Of a stretch of DNA of 64,000 bases, positions 1 to 12,602 are shown piece by piece. This stretch comes from Siderastrea siderea (taxonomy: Eukaryota > Cnidaria > Anthozoa > Scleractinia > Rhizangiidae). A program made the translations under genes and the position numbers. Under the pieces are notes generated by a model. The model had not been told where the DNA came from. It saw nothing but the letters and a program-made list of their open reading frames with translations, and did not search any database. Location of the stretch: contig OZ034968.1 of the NCBI GenBank assembly GCA_964030785.1, positions 28,854,186 to 28,918,185 of the forward strand. Reading direction: 5' to 3'. The stretch's first letter is position 1. Every line of letters starts with the position of its first letter.

Positions 1-2507
1 GTACATATGTACGTATTAGTCCAAAGTCACCAAAAAGTCCTGCGTTACATGAATCACCCGTACATATGTACGTATTAATGTAAGGTCACCAGACAGTCCT
101 GCCTCATGTGAATCATGCGTACACATGTACGTATTAATCTAAAGTCAACAAACAGTCCTGCCTTATAAGAATCATGCGTACACATGTACGTATTAATCTA
201 AAGTCAACAAACAGTCCTCCCTTATAAGAATCATGCGTACACATGTACGTATTAATCTACAGTCAACAAACAGTCCTGCCTTATAAGAATCATGCGTACA
301 TATGTACGTATTAATCTAAAGTCAACAAACAGTCCTGCCTTATAAGAATCATGCGTACACATGTACGTATTAATCTAAATTCACCAAACAGTCCTGCATT
401 ATAAGAATCATGCGTACACATGTACGTATTAATCTAAAGTCACCAAACAGTCCTGCCTCATGTGAATCATGCGTACACATGTACGTATTAATCTAAAGTC
501 AACAAACAGTCCTGCCTTATAAGAATCATGCGTACACATGTACGTATTAATCTAAAGTCACCAAACAGTCCTACCCTATATGAATCATGCGTACACATGT
601 ACGTATTAATCTAAAGTCACCAAACAGTCCTGCGTTATAAGAATCATGCGTACACATGTATGTATTAATCTAAATTCACCAAACAGTCCTGCATTATAAG
701 AATCATGCGTACACATGTACGTATTAATCTAAAGTCACCAAACAGTCCTACGCTATAAGAATCATGCGTACACATGTACGTATTAATCTAAAGTCACCAA
801 ACAGTCCTACCCTATATGAATTATGCGTACACATGTACGTATTAATCTTAAGTCACCAAACAGTCCTGCCTTATAAGAATCATGCGTACACATGTACGTA
901 TTAATCTAAATTCACCAAACAGTCCTGCATTATACGAATCATGCGTACACATGTACGTATTAATCTAAATTCACCAAACAGTCCTGCATTATACGAATCA
1001 TGCGTACATATGTACGTATTAATCTAAATGCACCAAACGGTCGTACCTTATAAGAATCATGGGTACATATGTACATATCAACCTAAGGTACTCAAATAGT
1101 CCTGCCTGATATGAATCATGCGTACATAAGTACGTATTAATCTGAGGTAACCAAATAGTCTTGCCTTATATGAATCATGCGTACACATGTACGTATTAAA
1201 CTAAGGTCTCCAAATAGTCCTGCCTTCCATGAATCATGCGTACATATGTACGTATTAATCTAAGGTTACCAAACAGTACTGCCTCATATGAATCATGCGT
1301 ACATATGTACTTATTAATCTAAAGTCACCAAACAGTCCTTCCTTATAAGAAGCACGCGTACATATGTACGTATTAAACTAAGGTCACCAAACAGTCCTGC
1401 CTGAAATGAATGATTCGTACATATGTATGTATTAATCTAAAGTCACCAAACAGTCCTACCTTATAAAAATCACGCGTACATATGTACGTATTAATCGAAA
1501 GTCACCAAACAGTCCTGCCTTATAAGAATCACGCGTACACATGTACGTATTAACCTAATGTCACCAAACAGTGCTGCCTGTTATGAATCACGCGTACATA
1601 TGTACGTATTAATCTAAGGTTACCAAACAGTCCTGCCTTACATGAATCACGGGTACACATGTACGTATTAACCTAAGGTCAAGAAACAGTCCTGCCTCGT
1701 ATGAATCATGTGTACATATGTACGTATTAATGTAAAGTCACCAGACAGTCCTGCCGCATGTGAATCATGCGTACACATGTACGTATTAATCTAAAGTCAC
1801 CAAATGGTCCTGCGTTATAACAATCATGCTTACATATGTACGTATTAATCTAATGTAATGAAACAGTCCTGCCTTATAAGAATTATGCGCACACTTGTAC
1901 GCATTAATCTAAAGTCACCAAACAGTCCTTCCTGATATGAGTCACGCGTACATATGTGAACGTATTAATCTAAAGTGACCAAACAGTCCCGCCTTATAAG
2001 AATCACGCGTAAATACATGTATACACGTATTAATCTAAGGTCACGAAGCAGTCCTGCCTCATAAGAATCATGCGTACATATGTACGTATTAGTCCAAAGT
2101 CACCAAAAAGTCCTGCGTTACATGAATCACCCGTACACATGTACGTATTAATCTAAAGTCACCAAACAGTCCTGCCTTATAAGAATCGTGCGTACACATG
2201 TACGTATTAATCTATATTCGCCAAACAGTCCTACCCTATATGAATCATGCGTAGACATGTACGTATTAATCTAAATTCACCAAACAGTCCTGCCTTATAA
2301 GAATCATGCGTACACATGTACGTATTAATCTAAATTCACCAAACAGTCCTGCATTATAAGAATCATGCGCACAAATGTACGTATTAATCGAAAGTCACCA
2401 AAACGTCCTGCCTTATAAGAATCATGCGTACATATGTACGTATTAATCTAAATGCACCAAACGGTCCTGTCTTATAAGAATCATGGGTACATATGTACGT
2501 ATTAATC
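1..2507. repeat. Satellite array, unit about 59 bp (left block, about 42 copies)
   Basis: A head-to-tail repeat runs from the window edge. Each unit opens with the palindromic 12-mer GTACATATGTAC or its variant GTACACATGTAC, then 'gtattaatctaaagtcacc', 'aaacagtcctgcc', a variable TTATAAG or TCATATG segment, and 'aatcatgc'. Units differ by point changes and rare 2-8 bp insertions near the palindrome (about 1950 and 2015). Variant units recur in order: the segment at 1-60 reappears at about 2074, and the run at about 1085-1380 reappears at about 2973-3270. That indicates higher-order amplification. The array continues off the left edge. No coding role is visible. Confidence 0.97.
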
Positions 2508-2510
2508 TAA

Positions 2511-2969
2511 AGGCTGGTTTTCACTAGCGACGGAGTCGGAGTTGGAGTTGTAATCAGAAGCGTAAAGCGTTACGATCTAGTGAAAATCAAACAACGGAGT
2601 CGTAAGCAGAATTTCCTTTTGCGCTTACGCTTCCGTCGCTTACGATCTAGTGAAAACCAGTTTGTCGGAGTCGTAAGCAGAAGCGGAAGAACTAAACCTA
2701 TCATAAAGCGTGGGAACGAGCACCGTGATTGGTTTATCCTTCCGCTTCTGCTTCCGACTCCGGAAATCTTGTTTTCACTAGATCGTAAGCGACGGAATCG
2801 TAAGCGGAGTCGGAAGAAAATGGAAACGTTCTGATTCTTCCGACTCCGATTCCGTCGAGCTTATGACTCCGCTTACGACTCCGATGTTTGATTTTCACTA
2901 GGTCATAAGCGCTCTTACGACTCCGCTTACGACTCCGACTCCGACTCCGTCGCTAGTGAAAACCAGCCT
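2511..2969. mobile_element. MITE inserted in the satellite (PIF/Harbinger-like, TAA target duplication)
   Basis: The 459-bp element has long terminal inverted repeats: the left end begins AGGCTGGTTTTCACTAGCGA and the right end is its complement, ending CTAGTGAAAACCAGCCT. It interrupts a satellite unit and is flanked by TAA on both sides (2508-2510 and 2970-2972). A 3-bp TWA target duplication is typical of PIF/Harbinger elements, so that superfamily is an inference. The interior is built from variants of 'cgtaagc', 'gagtcg' and 'tctagtgaaaa' in both orientations, so the whole element can fold back. It encodes no transposase. The short open frames inside are by-products of this low-complexity sequence. 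Confidence 0.9.
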
Positions 2970-2972
2970 TAA

Positions 2973-3350
2973 GGTAATCAAATAGTCCTGCCTGATATGA
3001 ATCATGCGTACATATGTACGTATTAATCTGAAGTAACCAAATAGAGTTGCCTGATATGAATCATGCGTACATATGTACATGTACGTATTAAACTAAGGTC
3101 TCCAAATAGTCCTGCCTTCCATGAATCATGCGTACATATGTACGTATTAATCTAAGGTTACCAAACAGTACTGCCTCATATGAATCATGCGTACATATGT
3201 ACTTATTAATCTAAAGTCACCAAACAGTCCTTCCTTATAAGAAGCACGCGTACATATGTACGTATTAATCTAAAGCCACCAAACAGTCCTGCCTTATAAG
3301 AATCATGCGTTCATATGTACGTATTAATCTAAGGTCACCAAACAGTCCTC
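2973..3350. repeat. Satellite array, right block (about 6 copies)
   Basis: The 59-bp satellite resumes after the MITE, in the phase expected if the MITE simply interrupted one unit, and ends near 3350. The units here match the variant series at about 1085-1380, including the rare forms with 'caaatagtcctgcctgat', 'ggtctcc' and 'agaagcacgcg', so the two blocks share a common amplified segment. Confidence 0.95.
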
Positions 3351-5905
3351 TCTAAGCGAAACATTTCCTGAAAGCAAACAAAATCGCCATAAGTACCAGG
3401 GCCCTTTCAGTGACATGAAAAACACATCAACAAATCATGTCCTAAAAAAGGTCCAACCAACTAAAGGAGAGCTTAAAGCTATTGGAGAAATAATATTTTC
3501 TACCTATGAAAAAACTTGCAAAGAAAACCTTGGCAAGCGTTTCAGTGAGGTGCTCCAAAGTTACACCTTCAGGAAAAGCAAAGTGCTTATGAAAAGAAAA
3601 ACCAACGGCTTCAATTAAGAGCTTCTCTCGAAGCTTTGTGGAAACAAACATGACTTTGAAAGTCATGCAGATGCACATGTTGCTCAAAGAACTTGGTCAC
3701 AATATCAAAGCAATGACCCCTCCAGTCATTTGAAAAATTACACGAAGAAAAATCACGACTTGAAAAAACCCACCTGGTATGAAGGAGCGCTCTCACATCC
3801 CCAAAGAAGTTACTGGAAACATAGAACAGTAGCTGGAAGATGTGAAAAAGTGGCCTCACGAACCTGTGTGCTGGTCTACAAAGGCAAATGAATACAACAT
3901 CAGGGAAAACACCAATGAGACCACACCACCTAATGGAGGGTGAATACTGAAGGAATTCCTAAAGTCAGAAGGAGTGGATATAGCTCCCTTTGAGAAGATC
4001 AGTGAAGGTGAAAATGAACTAAAACTTTATTTGTTAAGATCAAATTACCCCTACTGAGGACTTCAAAGAAAGCAAAATTAATTTTCATAAAAATTATTTA
4101 GGTGTACACTCATCCATCAAAAGGACGCTCGTAGCCACATGGACCAATGGAAGTACATGTAAGCTTATAAGTTGATAAAACTCAAACTAAATTTATTCAT
4201 CCCAAAACAAGTGAGAGAATTTTAAAATGAATCTGCTTGATGGATCGGCTATTGCTGTTCTTAACAAAATGAAATCCTTAGTGATCATTGAAAAACAAAA
4301 CAAAAAATAATAAACTATATCATTCACTTCATCTTATCAGTAAAAAAAATAATAAAGAACTTTATCACTTCACAGGATCACTTAAAAATTAGCTTCAATT
4401 CTTATTTTTAGCAAAATATAGGGTGACAAGGCCTGTGAAAAACAAGTTGGTGGAGTAGTGTCTGTGCCTGTCCCACAAAGCAATCAACAAATTAGGGCAG
4501 ATACAAAGCAAAGGATAGCTTCCGGGGAATTCAATCTTGGAACTCCTGTGCTAGACAATGAATACACAAAAGTTGTGTTCACATCTGAGGGAAACAGAGA
4601 AAATAAAGTTTGTAAAGATTCACCAAGGAAGTACCCTCTCAAAGAAGTCTGTGCTCAAAGTGCCAAATGAGATTATGCAGCAATGAAGAATATGACAACA
4701 ATGACCCCTGAACAGCTAAAAGCAAGACTCCCAATTCTCCATGAGTACAACAGCAACATGACAGAAGAGCAACTTACACACCATCTGAGGAAGTGTGAAA
4801 GAACCCATCACTGGTTAATCATGGCGTGACCATTAAGCAGAGCAAGTCCAGGGTTTATGCTGTTCCTGTAGCCCGTTTCTAGAAAGTCTTGATAACTTTT
4901 CGGGCCCAGAAAGCTATTTTATGTGCTCAATGTTTACAATAAAAACTAAAATTTTGTCGTTTTTGAAAGCTGAGCAATAAAATTCTTAGTTGATAAAACA
5001 AGTTGGCCTGATATGTGGCCTAAAAACTACGCCACCGTTCTATAGATTTTGATTTCAAATTATGGCTCCGGACCGAAAAGTTACCGGGACTTTCGAGAAA
5101 CGGGCTCCTGGTGAGAGAAGTATACGATCCTGCTGTACATTTTACCAGTCAAGAGTACAAGGAGAGGCATGGTGGGAAAGGGGTAGACATTCAATCAACG
5201 ATAGAAGTTCCACACGTCCTATACATGCTAGGTGCGTCAGGTGCAAAAGATTCTGACCAGCTAGCTTTTTCACCAACCCGAAGGGAATGCCTAAGGGAAC
5301 TTCAGTTTACAGAAGTTTATAGGTCAAATGAGACTGCATCAGTGCTGTGAGGAACTGATAATTAAGAGATCCAGCTTGTGGCAGACACATCTCTCCACGT
5401 TTGCTGATTTTCTAAGACCTCGACCTGGAGTGTGGTGGAAATGGAGGGAAGATGGTTCTGTGGAATTTGTTAATGCACAAGGAGAATCAAACAGCATAGA
5501 ACAAGGGCCTCAACTTCATCCCTTCAGATCCAACAATTTCAGCAAGATATGCTGGTACTTGGAAGAAACCTGGGAGGGATTTGTCTGTCAGGCCTGATCA
5601 GTTTTATCTTTACAAGATGAGGGACAAAAATGGCAAACTCACTTTAATGCTTGAGAGAGCAGATCTGAAGAATTGCAGCAGCCTCTGGAAACAGGAGATC
5701 TACAGCCATCCCTTGATGAACACCCTGAATATGATGAAGACATACAGTACGTAAGTACAAAAAACATCGACAAATCCACTGAACTAGTAATTTCTGAAGA
5801 TCAACAAGGAGCCAGTACTTCTCAACAAAAATTGTGAAGATCAGCAAGCGGACACTACTCTTGAAGTAATTCTTGAAGATCTCTGAGCAGATCTTGACAT
5901 GACTT
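3351..5905 (+). pseudogene. Decayed multi-frame coding sequence, repeat-associated cnidarian family
   Basis: Several plus-strand open stretches lie in the same order and look like one eroded protein: 3415-3618, 4458-4670, 4681-4825, 5111-5347 and about 5390-5600, separated by frameshifts, stops and an inserted MITE. Recognisable stretches include TPEQLKARLPILHEYNSN followed by a His-Trp, then after a frameshift WRDH, and VREVYDPAVHFTSQEY followed by IEVPHVLYMLGASG. Removing the MITE joins ...SRVYAVPV to REVYDPAVHF in one frame, which supports a single ancestral gene. From memory, cnidarian predicted proteins contain a repeated family with a similar HWL..WHDH...VVYDPAV pattern. I cannot name its function. 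The exact limits are uncertain. Confidence 0.55.
4871..5105. mobile_element. MITE inside the decayed coding sequence
   Basis: This 235-bp element has imperfect inverted ends of about 36 bp: the left starts GCCCGTTTCTAGAAAGTC and the right ends GACTTTCGAGAAACGGGC. The inner part of the repeat carries 'cttttcgggccc' on the left and 'ggaccgaaaag' on the right. The motif TCCTG sits at both borders (4864 and 5106), consistent with a 7-8 bp target duplication that has since drifted. No protein is encoded. The interior is AT-rich. Confidence 0.75.
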
Positions 5906-7260
5906 AAAACATCACAAGTGATAAGGATGTGGATCCAGGTGTGTTCCTGGATAATGAAACATCCAGTGGAAAAATATCATGGATGACTCAAACATGCAAC
6001 AAACTGTTTTCTGTGAAAAGGAATGCCCAATTGAGCCACCAGCTAGCAAGAAAAGAAAAATCCAGTCACAAAACAAACATAGGACAATACAATGCAATAC
6101 AATACACTTCATTTAACGAGGGTGAACATATTAACCTTTTACAGTTTTCTAACATATGGCCCTCAAAAATAAATTCAAACAGACAAGAAAAAAAAAACAA
6201 TAATAAATTACAACAATAAATTACAATAATTCTATCAAAAAGGACATATGCATATATATGTAGCAGAATTCATTCGAACAAAAAGAATAAACATTAAACA
6301 TTACAAAATAACAGATAATCTAAGCTAAACTATAAGTTAAGAGAAGTAATAAGCTAAGAAACATGAAGTAGTCACATACTAAAAAAAACAGCGGCATTTA
6401 AGAAGAAAGCGGCATTCATGGCAACAAAGCTCCTCAAGATGGGAGACAGTATTGAGGTTTTGCAGGAAAAGTCCACGAAGTTTATGCTTTAGTGAAAATG
6501 AAAAGGAAGACAAAGCACTAGGCGAACAATTCAGTCAAAGAAAGCAAAGGCCCTAGAACTAGTACCAGGGAAATCACCAGCGGTCTCTGAGATTGACCGG
6601 CAGAAACAAACAGTTTAAAAAAACCCAAAGCACACTTTTATCGAAAGAGGTATGACTCAGTTCTAAGCAAAGTCCAAACGTATGTTTTAATAGAGCTACA
6701 CCTTGTGAAGGAGAAACTAAGAAAATGGGATGAAGCCTTTGTAAGAGAATATGGCAGACTGCCAAATAACAATGACTACATGAGCAGTGCTCCAAGCTGC
6801 GACCGTTTTGGTCGCCATGGCGAGTAGAAAAAAATTCCAGCGAATAAAATTTCTGCAAAGGTCGCCAATTTCGCGACTTCTGTTCGGGTGGTAAGGAGCT
6901 ACCTGTAAGATGTTCTCCCTCTCTTTTTTAATTGTTAATACAGACAAAATGAAGTTTATCCAGGTAAACACCTTTTTTTTAGTATCAGTTTCCCGATATT
7001 TTCCTCAGTTCAGTGTTTTGGTTGCATTGCGTGCGTATGCATCACAATTTGATTTTTGGATCTAAGAGTGGCTATTCATGAAAACTAAAATGTACATAAC
7101 AAGATCGATCTAGAAACCTACAGACTTCAAGGCACAAAATCATCTTTTCTCCAGCCGTAGCCCCTAGAAGCTAGTTACAGTTAGCATAAAGTTGTCTTGT
7201 ATCAACATGAAGAACAAAGTTTTTGCAGGGTTCTTTTCCTTGTTGATCAGGTTTCAAGTG
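5906..7260. other. Non-coding stretch, no gene supported
   Basis: AT-rich sequence with short open frames of no recognisable character. The segment at about 6780-6870 (tgctccaagc, then GGTCGCC and CGCCAA motifs) resembles the segment at about 8650-8730 in mixed orientation, which suggests fragments of one dispersed repeat. Nothing else stands out. Confidence 0.5.
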
Positions 7261-7268
7261 ACAAAGAG

Positions 7269-7606
7269 TGTTTACCATTTACCGAAAAAATCCGGAAATT
7301 TCGGTTGGAATGTAAATGGGAAGACTATTTTGGTTCGCCCGATCGGAAAATTTCCGAAATAAATGGAACGTATTCAGAGCTACTCCAAAATTCCCAACCG
7401 GAATATCCAAATGGAAAATTGTGTTCCATTTCTTTTTTTCTACCAGTTCCAAGACCTACGCCAATTGTCAGACTAGTTCCAGACTGTATGTAAATTAGAG
7501 CAAATGGTACATGCTTATCTCGAACGGAATTTCCCATTCGGGAGGGCTTTCCTTACCATTTGCATAAACTGTAGATCAACCGGTTTGCCCCTGTAAATGG
7601 TAAACA
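7269..7606. mobile_element. MITE-like element, possibly hAT-type
   Basis: The ends are short inverted repeats: TGTTTACCATTTACC at the left and GTAAATGGTAAACA at the right. Inside there is a second inverted pair around 'caaatggtac' and 'taccatttgc', and repeated 'ggaaattccc'-like motifs in both orientations. The flanks ACAAAGAG (7261-7268) and ACCAAGAA (7607-7614) match at 6 of 8 positions, compatible with a decayed 8-bp hAT target duplication. No transposase is encoded. Confidence 0.6.
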
Positions 7607-7614
7607 ACCAAGAA

Positions 7615-10600
7615 AACGAGACAGTGTGGTATCAAATTTCGTTCTACACAGAATTTGCATAAGTCTCAGCTTTGAAATCACAAGCCGAATAAAATCACTC
7701 GGTCTATTAAAATGGACAGAACACCGAAAAACAACAAGTAATTCTGTTCAGGTTTGTTTTTTTTTTAAATGAAAGATATTTTCATTCATGAAAAAGAATT
7801 TTCTTTCCAGACATTGCAGTTTTTCTGAAGTTGAAAAACAAGTGTTTAATTAAATTACAATACAGATGCAACAGTTTTGTAGAAAGTTTGAATAATTTTT
7901 GCAGGACAATATTTCATTACAGCTCCATATATGAGGAGAATGGTACTAATTTTCACTTAGGAATACTTCGTCCACTTTCTGGTTTGATTTCCACTTGATT
8001 TAAAACCTCAGAGAACAGTGAGACTGATCAGGTGATTTGTATAGTATACGCTACAAATTTGTTGGATACAAGAAAAGGTATCTTGTTTTCAACGCATTTA
8101 ACAGAGCTCTTTTATGCGAATGTTTACTTGTCCAAAATTACTAGCATTTAAACAACTACTGAAAATAAACATTGTGGATCGCAGAATTCAAGAAAAAATA
8201 CTTGTGTTATGGGTGTAGGGTCACAATTTCGGGTCCTGCAGTGAACTCAACTGGGTGTTTTTCGGTTTGTATCGCCTTTTATTATTGTTTTAATTTGTTT
8301 TTTGTTTTTTTTTTTTTGGATAAATTAAGTGTACTCTTAAAAGACCACTTGTACAGAAAGTGTTTGGACCAGAGTAGGTTTGATGGTAAACAAACAAACT
8401 ACAGAATTCAGGAATCAATTCTCAACTACACAGTCACACTCTATTACTTTACTTAAACTTCTCCGGTGAATCTTCCAGTATTAAAAATAGAATGTAGTGA
8501 AGACTTTTGGTTACTTGGGTGCAATTTCTTGCCCTGTGATGCCAGAAACAGTCCATATTTGTTGGAAAAACATGGTGATTGAAAACAGAATGTTTCAAAG
8601 CCAAGAATTAGCATAATTAAATGTATACCAGTGAGGAAAAAACGCTTTTTGGCGACCAAAATTTGGTATCTGGTGACCTTTTTACCGGTGTGAGTCGCCA
8701 AAAGGCGACCTGGGAAAAATTTAGCTTGGAGCACTGATGAGTGACAGTGAATTCAAGGAATTAAGTCAGAAGAAAAAACATCATTTAAGCTCCTTGAGTC
8801 AAGGAACATTGTACAGTATATGTTTTCTGATCACTTGTACATTATGTACATAGCACATATTAGTACAGTATGCACACAACAACCACTTTCAACGCCACTT
8901 TTAAAAGCTCAGCGTCATAAACGACTTAACTGTACTAGCCCATCCCTTAAATATTTCTCTGTTTATCATAATTTACATTTGCTGTTTTTTTTTTTGATAC
9001 ATTATTCCAATCACAAAGTCAGAGTCCACAAAATGTAGGAGCTATACTGCTTTTCTGTCTAAAATGACAAAATGACAAATCAAAATAATTATAAGGTGGA
9101 TTTCAAAACAGTCAAAGTTAAGTCCAAAGTTATAAAAAAGTGAGGTGATATAAAAATATTCAATCATAATACTTTAATTTTATAAAACAACTCAAGCTTC
9201 TAAACCTCACTTTCAGCATAAGTTCATTCAAAAGCAAAAAGGTCATTCAGACAAGGGTACACAGTGAAAAGTACATAGAGAAAGTATCCGGATGGTCTAA
9301 CAACTGTCATTTGCTAGTGTTGAAACACGAACTGAAAAGCCATGCTACAATCAGGCGTTCTGATAGGGTGCGAAAAATATTGGGCAATTATGCTGAATTT
9401 CCAGGAGGTCACATTTTGCAGCAGAAAAGGTTTATTATGAGGCAAATTATGCAATTTCTCTGGAGAAGATTTCTCATAGAACACGTACTGTCATGAGGTT
9501 CACAACAACATTGAAGATTTCATAGGCTCTGCATGGTGTTTCCAATGCTAAATAGCCTTAAATTAGAATTTTATGTTTGTTACTTTGGCCAGCTTATGCA
9601 TTTTTTATCAATTAAAAGATTTCTCATTGATGATGCGATTGGATACGATTCGAGATCAATTGTGCGAGCCTTGTACAATTGCAATGTAGCCCAGGTCAGT
9701 TTAAAAGTTTAATTAGCCGAAAAATATTGCAAAACACATTCAAATTTAACAAACATTGAGAATATTTTGACTACTGTGTAAGACATTTAAGTTAAGATCA
9801 AGAAACCGCAAATTAAGAAAGAAATATCACTGATATCTTGCTTCGATCATCACTGTACCTTGTGATCGAGCACCACATTCTCTTTTGAATTCTCACAGAA
9901 TTCCTCATAACAACAAGGAGAATATACATAATAATCTAGGAATTCATTGGTTAAGAAAACGGCGTTTTATGATTCTTTTATGATTCTTTTACCAAAGAAA
10001 ATCAATTTCTTGACCCGTAAATATTCTATAATGTGAGCATGCTTTTTTCTACATATATTTACAAAAGCTTAAAGAGTGTGCACAATGCTTTACTTTAAAA
10101 ATAACGACCGTATTTTAAAAATACCGCTAGTCGTTGTGCTTAAGCTTTAGCTCACTTAGAATCGCACAAGACAATGCAAGCTTCCTTAATATGCTCTTAT
10201 ATGCTCAGGTTGTAATTTTTTAAAAACTAAAATCTGTTCACTTACCTTTTAACAAGTTTTCCACTTCCACCATGTCCCCTTGTCTTTAAAAGAATCCAGG
10301 GTTAACGTTAAAACTGACTGTCTCGAGATCTTGCACAGACGGTTCTCGCCACTGCACGCTGCGAGCGCCGATAAAAATACCACATCGTAGCTAGATTGGC
10401 CTAACACAAATCCACAAAACCGTTCCTGTTTAGCACGTAGAAACGAACCCTGTACATATCGACCACGCTCTTCCACCATGTTTATTTTGCTCACAGAATC
10501 CCTCGCGGAAATCCACAACGGGAACAAAGGAGACTTTTGTCTGATTGGTTACTCATTTTCCTAGTACCCAGATTCCTGAAACGTGCGCGCCAGTGAAATA

Positions 10601-10677
10601 AAAAAAGATGGCGGCCTGAGTAAAAGCCGTAGTTTTCATTGCTTGACCACTTTATATTCTTAACCTTTTTGGTACAT
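7615..10677. other. Non-coding stretch, no gene supported
   Basis: AT-rich sequence with scattered poly-T runs and short open frames lacking any recognisable domain. The region near 10249-10560 is less AT-rich and leads into the candidate exon that follows. It includes AAGATGGCGGCC at about 10606, a motif often seen near animal transcription starts, but here that ATG is closed by a stop after three codons. Confidence 0.45.
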
Positions 10678-12602
10678 ATGGCAATTCCAGGCGCTTTTCT
10701 AACTTCTCAGTGGCGTAAAGAAATTTTAAAGCGGAAAAGAGTGTTTAGCACGGGCTTTTGCATTTGTGAGCAGGAAAATTTTTCCTTCACACGGCAAGAA
10801 AATATATGGTTCCCTGAAGTGAGGGAGACAAGATTAGATGTCATAATAAAATCAGCAGGGATTCAAAGACTGAGATTCGAAGTCTTAGAGCTGCCGTTTT
10901 TACCGAAGCAGGTAAGCTATCCTACTCACAATTTTAAAAATTAGTGTTCGCTTGCAAGTTTTAAATTGTTAGCTTTTGCTACGCATCAATCGATCAGTGA
11001 ACTTTCCTTGTAGGGGCCGTGGTGGTCACTCAGCGGTCAAGTAATCTCAGAGTCAAACAGGTGCAAAAAACCATGAAACTACTTTAAGAGACCTGCAGTT
11101 AATCACTGGTTGATTAACAATGCAGGCAAACGAGAATTATCTCAGCTAAAATAACATTAAAATAAACTTGTACAATATCATTTCAGTTCACACTTTCAGC
11201 TACGGTAATAAAATTTACAAGGACCCAGCTCGGTTTTCCGTTTGATCTTAATGTAGAAGTTTTTTCATTCTGTAGTCATCCGATGGACTGTTAAAGTTTT
11301 TTTATAAAGACCCAAAAGGCCATATGTGAAGGTGGAAATGCAAAATAATTTTGCTTGAAGAATTTTAAGAACATCAAGAGAACAATGTTGACTTTTTGGT
11401 TATTAAAATTTGTAAAGCAAGATTCTCGTCTCATTAGCCAAATGGGCATCTTGTTGCCTTATTTACACCAAAGGATTCCTTGTCGGAGTTAACTCAGTTT
11501 TGTATGATTTCATTTGTGTTTGTCACCAGTAAAGTGTTTTTCCCGTCAATTTTTGCCTTGCATAATCTAAAACTACCTTAGTTTTTTGACAGAAAGGTGA
11601 TTATGTTGTATAATTTTATTCAGGGCAGTAGAATCCTGGTATTAGTTCTAAATGGAATGGTCTGCGAGCATCTACTATTGATCCCAGAGGTCCTTTAATA
11701 AAGGACCTTTAATAAACTTTAATAAAGGTCCTTTAATAAACTTCAATAAAGTTTATGTATGTATGTTTGTATGTATGCTTGAATTTTGCGTCACTTCACG
11801 GACCGTTGATTTCACTCTGCGGTTTCAGAAATACTAATCATGTGACCGCAAGTTTGTTGACCACAAGCTGACCACAAAATCTGTAACGTTGAACATGGGA
11901 CGAATGAATTTCAACTCACAATCATCACATATCCTAAAGTAACGCCGTCTCCTGAATTAAAATATCGTCTTGTACTGTATATAAACGTTATCGTAAAAGA
12001 AAATTTGGGAAAAGTGTTCTCTGAGGACATGAAATGGGGCTAGTAAAAATTCATTCAACGAAAGTTGAGCATTGTTGAGCTTGAATCAGCAATTTTAGCT
12101 CACGTTGCGGTCAACAAACTTTTGATCACGCGATCATTTTTTTCAAACCGTGGAGGGGAACCAACGGTCCGCGAAGCGACGCAAAATTCAATCCATTTGA
12201 AAGGACGTCTGGGATCAATAGTAAAAAAAATCAGTATCTTAATTCACATGCTCACACACAACATGAAGCATCAAAAAGCAACTCGACCATTGCTTTGCAC
12301 CTCACTTATGAATCGATTAATATTAATAGCTTTATCCCAGGAAAGTCTTGCTTTATCCTGATTGGACAATAACGATGCATAATTATGCTTAAACACTTCA
12401 AAGGCTTCTATTGATAGTTGATGCTTTGACTTCTGAAAGAGCTACCCTTTAAAATTTTAAATAAAGGAGTCTAATTTTAATGGCAACAGGAAGCCTTAGG
12501 TTATGTACACAGTGAGCACCTATCAAAGTTTTCCGTCAGTCTTACCAGTCTTGAAACCTTTTCTTTCAGGAGGAGATTTTAAAGAAGACCAGCACCCAGT
12601 AA
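10678..12602 (+). CDS. Candidate two-exon small gene, unknown function
   Basis: This is a weak candidate. An open frame from ATG at 10678 runs 78 codons to a good splice donor (aag-cag then GTAAGC at 10912), ending in codon phase 0. The exon peptide starts MAIPGAFLTSQWRKE and is rich in basic and aromatic residues. A good acceptor with a pyrimidine tract (ccttttctttcag) ends at 12569. From there, phase 0 gives EEILKKTSTQ and a stop at 12600-12602, for a predicted 88 residues. AATAAA occurs about 370 bp downstream (near 12977). No signal peptide, membrane span or known domain is visible. The two exons may equally be unrelated chance signals, and the true gene could use other exons. The intron contains an AT-rich palindromic repeat (11688-11760). 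Confidence 0.22.
11688..11708. repeat. Palindrome and short TTTAATAAA repeats
   Basis: The palindrome AGGTCCTTTA-A-TAAAGGACCT starts a cluster of overlapping 'tttaataaa' and 'ggtcctttaat' motifs that runs to about 11760, followed by a short TATG/TTTG repeat. It can form a small hairpin. It lies in the putative intron of the candidate gene. Confidence 0.8.

Noticed and set aside
2580..2834. 84-codon open frame, Arg/Lys-rich
   Set aside because: It lies wholly inside the MITE and reflects its repeated CGTAAGC/GAGTCG motifs.
1..3350. CRISPR-like array of regular repeats
   Set aside because: The whole 59-bp unit is repeated, with no unique spacers and no cas genes. It is a satellite.
11012..11065. 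tRNA-Ser-like stretch (gtggtggtcactcagcggtc)
   Set aside because: It lacks a B-box and a closable acceptor stem; the resemblance is limited to a poor A-box.
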